DNA of 64,000 nucleotides. Origin: JAHCHG01 sp041394845. GTDB lineage: Bacteria; Acidobacteriota; Blastocatellia; Pyrinomonadales; Pyrinomonadaceae. Where the stretch lies: the NCBI GenBank assembly GCA_041394845.1, contig JAWKHL010000007.1, forward strand, positions 1 through 64,000, read 5' to 3'. Below, one piece after another: positions 61,150-64,000 of this stretch. The notes under the pieces are model-generated. The model did no database searches, was not told where the DNA came from, and saw nothing but the letters and a program-made list of their open reading frames with translations. The position numbers and the translations under genes are program-made. Each line of letters starts with the position of its first letter. Positions within the stretch are counted from its first letter, which is position 1.

Positions 61150-61385
61150 CTTTGCAAGTGTTTTCCAAGCGGGAAGTTAATAGATCGGGTGGTTTTTTCG
61201 AATCTTCGGACGGCTTGTGTAAAACTGAAAAAAATACCCGTGAAAAAAAATTTTCAGGTCGAAAAAAATGTGAAAAAAGGGGATTTTTGAGGCGGTTTTG
61301 TCCGGAATGTTGTTTGAAAAAGCGTTGACGGGAGCAAAGTGTTGTGAGAAATGGGGAGAAAATTTTTGATGAATTCAACTGAAAG

Positions 61386-61418
61386 AGGCGTCATTTTTGG
61401 AATTCAAAAACGACGCCT
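61386..61418 (-). terminator. Hairpin after rpmA
   Basis: aggcgtcatttttg (61386-61399) faces caaaaacgacgcct (61405-61418) with one mismatch, about 45 bp beyond the rpmA stop. There is no long T-run outside the stem, so termination strength is uncertain. Confidence 0.45.
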
Positions 61419-61462
61419 AAAAGAAAAAAATTGAAAAACCGAAAACCTTTCGGTCGGAAATG

Positions 61463-61747
61463 TTATGCGGCTTTCGGTTCGAGTTCAGCGGCTCCCTCCG
61501 GATAGACGCTGATGAATTTACCTTTGCGGCCTTTGTTCTCGAACTTGACGATTCCGTCGATCAGGGTAAAAAGAGTGTCGTCCTTGCCCCGTCCGACATT
61601 TTTGCCCGGTTTCCATTTGGTGCCGCGCTGGCGGGCGAGGATATTGCCTCCGCGCACTTTCTCGCCGCCGAATTTCTTTAAACCCAACCTTTGCGCCGCC
61701 GAATCGCGGCCGTTTCTCGATGAACCTACACCTTTCTTATGAGCCAT
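61463..61747 (-). CDS. rpmA: Large ribosomal subunit protein bL27
   Basis: 94 aa. N-terminal MAHKKGVGSSRNGRDS and the GGNILARQRGTKWKPGKNVGRGKDDTLF core are standard for L27. Follows rplU as usual, with about 95 bp between, filled by a repeat block. A slightly extended acidic C-terminus. Confidence 0.97.
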   Translation of the reverse strand: MAHKKGVGSSRNGRDSAAQRLGLKKFGGEKVRGGNILARQRGTKWKPGKNVGRGKDDTLFTLIDGIVKFENKGRKGKFISVYPEGAAELEPKAA

Positions 61748-61751
61748 AATC

Positions 61752-61833
61752 GATTTTGGATTTTGGGTTTTGGATTTCAGATTGCGGATCGGGAAAAGCG
61801 ATCTGAAATCTGAAATCTGAAATCCGAAATCCG
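61752..61833. repeat. Palindromic ggattttg / gaaatctg block between rplU and rpmA
   Basis: gattttggattttgggtttt units (61752-61790) face gatctgaaatctgaaatctg units (61800-61833). It separates two genes that are normally tightly linked, so it was probably inserted into the operon. Confidence 0.85.
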
Positions 61834-61841
61834 TCCTCCTC

Positions 61842-62132
61842 TTAAATCTTGTCTATTTTGATCTCCGTGAAATTCTGGCGATGACCTTGTTTGCGTTTAT
61901 ATTGTTTGCGGCGCTTTTTCTTGAAAACGATGACCTTTTCGCCGCGACCGTGGCCGACGACCGTGGCTTTGACCGTGGCATCGCCGATCTTGGCGTCTTT
62001 GCCTTCGCCGGTCAAAAGAGCCTCGACCTCGATCTTTTCGCCTTCTTCTTTGTCGATGGTCGGAACCCGCAATGTCTGTCCTTCTTCGACCGCGAATTGC
62101 TTTCCGCCTGTTTTGATGATTGCGTAACTCAT
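61842..62132 (-). CDS. rplU: Large ribosomal subunit protein bL21
   Basis: 96 aa. MSYAIIKTGGKQFAVEEGQTLRV opening and the KKKRRKQYKRKQGHRQ C-terminal signature are diagnostic for L21. First gene of the rplU-rpmA operon, preceded by a strong sigma-70 promoter. Confidence 0.97.
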   Translation of the reverse strand: MSYAIIKTGGKQFAVEEGQTLRVPTIDKEEGEKIEVEALLTGEGKDAKIGDATVKATVVGHGRGEKVIVFKKKRRKQYKRKQGHRQNFTEIKIDKI

Positions 62133-62196
62133 TTTTTATGTTTGCTCCTTTCGAATGTCGGCGGAAGCAAATGCCCCTGCCAGCCGAAAAGTAAAG

Positions 62197-62226
62197 ATTA
62201 TACGTGAAATCCGGCGAATCCGTCAA
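62197..62226 (-). promoter_or_regulatory. Sigma-70 promoter of rplU-rpmA
   Basis: On the minus strand TTGACG (62221-62226), an 18-nt spacer, and a perfect TATAAT (62197-62202), about 65 bp before the rplU start. Confidence 0.75.
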
Positions 62227-62299
62227 TTTAAGGTGCGAAAAAAATCCGAAACAAAGGCCATATTGCCGATAATTGTAATATTTATTCGGTTTTTACATA

Positions 62300-62305
62300 T
62301 ATAAT
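62300..62305 (+). promoter_or_regulatory. -10 box of the murein hydrolase gene
   Basis: TATAAT in an A/T-rich setting about 50 bp before the ATG at 62356. No -35 with normal spacing was found. Confidence 0.4.
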
Positions 62306-62355
62306 GAAGGCATTTTCTGGTCAAACATCATTAATCCACGGAGGAATTTCCCAAT

Positions 62356-63777
62356 ATGCCAAATCTAGTCAGCGTTCCCGGAATGGAAAACACGAGCGAC
62401 AAGTTCAGAGAAAAGGTGATCGAGATCGGCGGCCGGCTTTCGGTCGATCCGAATTTTCTGATGGCCATCATGAGTTTTGAGACGGGCGCCAGCTTCAGCC
62501 CTTCGGTCAAAAACAAGCAGAGCGGAGCGACCGGTTTGATCCAGTTTATGGACGCAACCGCCAAAGGTCTCGGGACGACTCTGACCAAACTGGCGAAAAT
62601 GTCGGCCGAAGATCAGCTCGATCTGGTCGAAGCCCATTTCAAGCCTTTCAAAGGCAAACTGAAAACCATCGAAGACGCGTATATGGCCGTTCTTTATCCG
62701 AAAGGCGTCGGGAAAGGAAAGGATTTCGTTTTGTTCAAAAAAGGTTCCAAGCAATACAAACAAAACAGCGGGCTCGATCTGGACGGGGACGGGCGAATCA
62801 CGGTCGGCGAAGCGGCTCACAAGGTGGCCGAAAGGCTCGGAACGACTCTGGTCAACAACATCATCGAACTTAAAAAAGGCGATAAGGGGGATCGGGTGGA
62901 AAGCCTTCAGGACGAGTTGATCGACCTCGGCTATCTGACCATCGAGCAGAAAAAGACGGGCGTCGGCATCTTCGGACCCAAGACCGAAGGCGCACTCAAG
63001 GCCTTTCAAAAAGACATTCTGCTGAAGGACAACGGCATTTTCGATCTCCCGACCCAGGCCGCCATTCGTCAGATCAACGAGGGGGTCAAGAAGGGAAATA
63101 CCGGCGGGATCGTTCAGGCAGTGCAGGAAAGACTGGTCGGGCAAAAACTGATGACGCGGGCGCAGGTCAATACCGGCGTCGGCATCTTCGGGCCGAAAAC
63201 CCGGGATGCTTTGATCCGCTTTCAGCTCAAGAGCGAACTGGAGCCGAACGGGATCCTGACGGACGAAACATACCGGCTTTTGTTCAACTCTCCGGCCCCG
63301 GTCAGCGCCGTCAAACCCAACGGCACCGACAAAACGATCGATTCGGTTCTGCCGATCGGCGGAGAAGGTTTTACGACCTATAACCGCGAACCAAACGGAG
63401 CGGATCAGTTCGGCACGCAACTGACGGTCAACGCGCTGATCGCACTCGGCAAAGAATGGAATCTGATCCATCCGGAAGTCCCTTTGCAGTTCGGCGATAT
63501 GAGTCGTCGCTGGGGCGGACCGTTCAAAGGTCATAAATCGCACCGCAGCGGACGCGATGTCGATATGCGGCCGATTCGAAAAGACAACCAACTGGCCGCC
63601 GTTACGGTCAATCAAACGGCCTATGACTCGAAGCGAACCGAAGAATTCGTCAAACTTCTGCGAAAGAAACACTCGGGGGTTACGATCTTTTTCAACGATC
63701 CGAATCTGACCAAAAAAGGCTGGACCAAAAAGCTGGCCGGACACGACAATCATCTGCACATCCGGTTCCCGGATTAG
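62356..63777 (+). CDS. Multidomain murein hydrolase (lysozyme-like, EF-hand, two PG-binding, MepA-like)
   Basis: 473 aa. Lysozyme/transglycosylase-like domain about 12-135 (catalytic glutamate E42 in SFETGASFSPS, SGATGLIQFM). An EF-hand-like calcium loop DLDGDGRITVGE at 141-152. Two peptidoglycan-binding units about 172-238 and 252-310, both with GVGIFGPKT. An M74/LAS-type endopeptidase domain about 335-473 with H396, D401/D403 and H466-x-H468 (GHDNHLHIRF). The N-terminus has no signal peptide, unlike typical periplasmic hydrolases; phage- or tail-associated lysins, or secretion by a special route, are alternatives. GGAGG precedes the ATG at a long distance. Confidence 0.85.
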   Translation: MPNLVSVPGMENTSDKFREKVIEIGGRLSVDPNFLMAIMSFETGASFSPSVKNKQSGATGLIQFMDATAKGLGTTLTKLAKMSAEDQLDLVEAHFKPFKGKLKTIEDAYMAVLYPKGVGKGKDFVLFKKGSKQYKQNSGLDLDGDGRITVGEAAHKVAERLGTTLVNNIIELKKGDKGDRVESLQDELIDLGYLTIEQKKTGVGIFGPKTEGALKAFQKDILLKDNGIFDLPTQAAIRQINEGVKKGNTGGIVQAVQERLVGQKLMTRAQVNTGVGIFGPKTRDALIRFQLKSELEPNGILTDETYRLLFNSPAPVSAVKPNGTDKTIDSVLPIGGEGFTTYNREPNGADQFGTQLTVNALIALGKEWNLIHPEVPLQFGDMSRRWGGPFKGHKSHRSGRDVDMRPIRKDNQLAAVTVNQTAYDSKRTEEFVKLLRKKHSGVTIFFNDPNLTKKGWTKKLAGHDNHLHIRFPD

Positions 63778-63778
63778 A

Positions 63779-63906
63779 AGGTGAAAAAGTTTAAAAGTTA
63801 AAAGGTGAAAAAGCGGGAGTCTGTTTTGGGGAACGACTTCTTTTGCGGGCGGATATTCGGCTTTTTCGCCTTTTCACCTTTTAAACTTTTTCACCTTTTA
63901 ACTTTT
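63779..63906. repeat. Palindromic A/T-rich block (aaaagtttaaaag type)
   Basis: aggtgaaaaagtttaaaag units (63779-63814) face cttttaaactttttcacc units (63860-63906). Same flavour as 9641-9777. Confidence 0.85.
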
Positions 63907-63939
63907 GTTCCCTTCCCCAACCATCGCCGAAAACTGTGT

Positions 63940-63945
63940 TATAAT
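63940..63945 (+). promoter_or_regulatory. -10 box of the gene entering at the right edge
   Basis: TATAAT about 43 bp before the ATG at 63988. The -35 region is not recognisable. Confidence 0.35.
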
Positions 63946-63987
63946 CCCACTGATCTTTACAACAATAAAAAATCGAGGACGGAAAAT

Positions 63988-64000
63988 ATGGAACATGCAG
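63988..64000 (+). CDS. Start of a gene cut by the window edge
   Basis: ATG followed by codons for E-H-A, with the ribosome site GAGGACGG about 7 nt upstream and a TATAAT further up. Only four codons are visible, so no product can be suggested. Confidence 0.5.

Overview
The window looks like a chromosomal segment of an uncultured Acidobacteriota, most plausibly class Blastocatellia (Pyrinomonadales-like). This is inferred from gene content: a very large TonB-dependent receptor with an N-terminal carboxypeptidase-regulatory-like domain (Oar type), an ECF sigma factor of the TIGR02999 type paired with a giant eukaryotic-like Ser/Thr kinase, many Tat- or Sec-exported carbohydrate enzymes, a quinol-dependent NO reductase, and moderately high GC with A/T-rich intergenic repeats. 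No rRNA, tRNA or CRISPR array was recognised, so the placement is not proven.

Layout. 1-22100 is a carbohydrate catabolic island, almost all on the minus strand. It holds a DJ-1/PfpI protein, two short-chain dehydrogenases, an FAH-family hydrolase, a glucarate-dehydratase-like enolase-superfamily enzyme, an esterase, a six-hairpin glycosidase-like protein, a GH38-like mannosidase, a TonB receptor, an orphan sugar-binding protein, a sodium:solute symporter, a second esterase and a ROK-family regulator. The likely flow is: outer-membrane uptake by the TonB receptor, periplasmic cleavage and de-esterification, symport across the inner membrane, oxidation of the sugar (SDR), dehydration of the sugar acid (enolase superfamily), a second oxidation (SDR), and hydrolytic cleavage (FAH family) to small acids. 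The exact sugar cannot be read from the sequence. 22300-36950 is mixed: ychF, two GT-C-like membrane proteins, a REP-associated transposase inside perfect inverted repeats, a nucleotidyltransferase module next to a HerA-like ATPase, an FHA-OsmC fusion, a GNAT and an M14 deacylase. 36950-51600 is regulation and stress: an AraC regulator divergent from a four-domain rhodanese, a giant kinase/cyclase-like/AAA/TPR protein with its ECF sigma factor, an AhpD-like protein divergent from an XRE regulator, and a giant SARP-type regulator. 51700-55050 is nitric-oxide defence (Crp/Fnr regulator, group III truncated haemoglobin, qNor). 55790-62130 holds a GCS2-CBS fusion, then the conserved housekeeping set obgE-nadD-rsfS and rpmA-rplU. 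Between obgE and rpmA lies a promoter-to-terminator unit of about 570 nt with no convincing ORF and at least ten stem-loops, which I read as an unknown large structured RNA. The window ends with a multidomain murein hydrolase without a signal peptide and the first codons of another gene.

Two kinds of repeat run through the whole window. One is a REP/RAYT system: a Y1 transposase flanked by perfect 28-bp inverted repeats, with a short non-autonomous copy about 22 kb away carrying the same outer ends. The other is a set of low-complexity palindromic blocks made of short degenerate tandem units in several distinct sequence 'flavours'. They sit in most intergenic gaps, supply stop codons and C-terminal codons of several genes, and in two genes (nadD and a GT-C protein) are inserted in frame.
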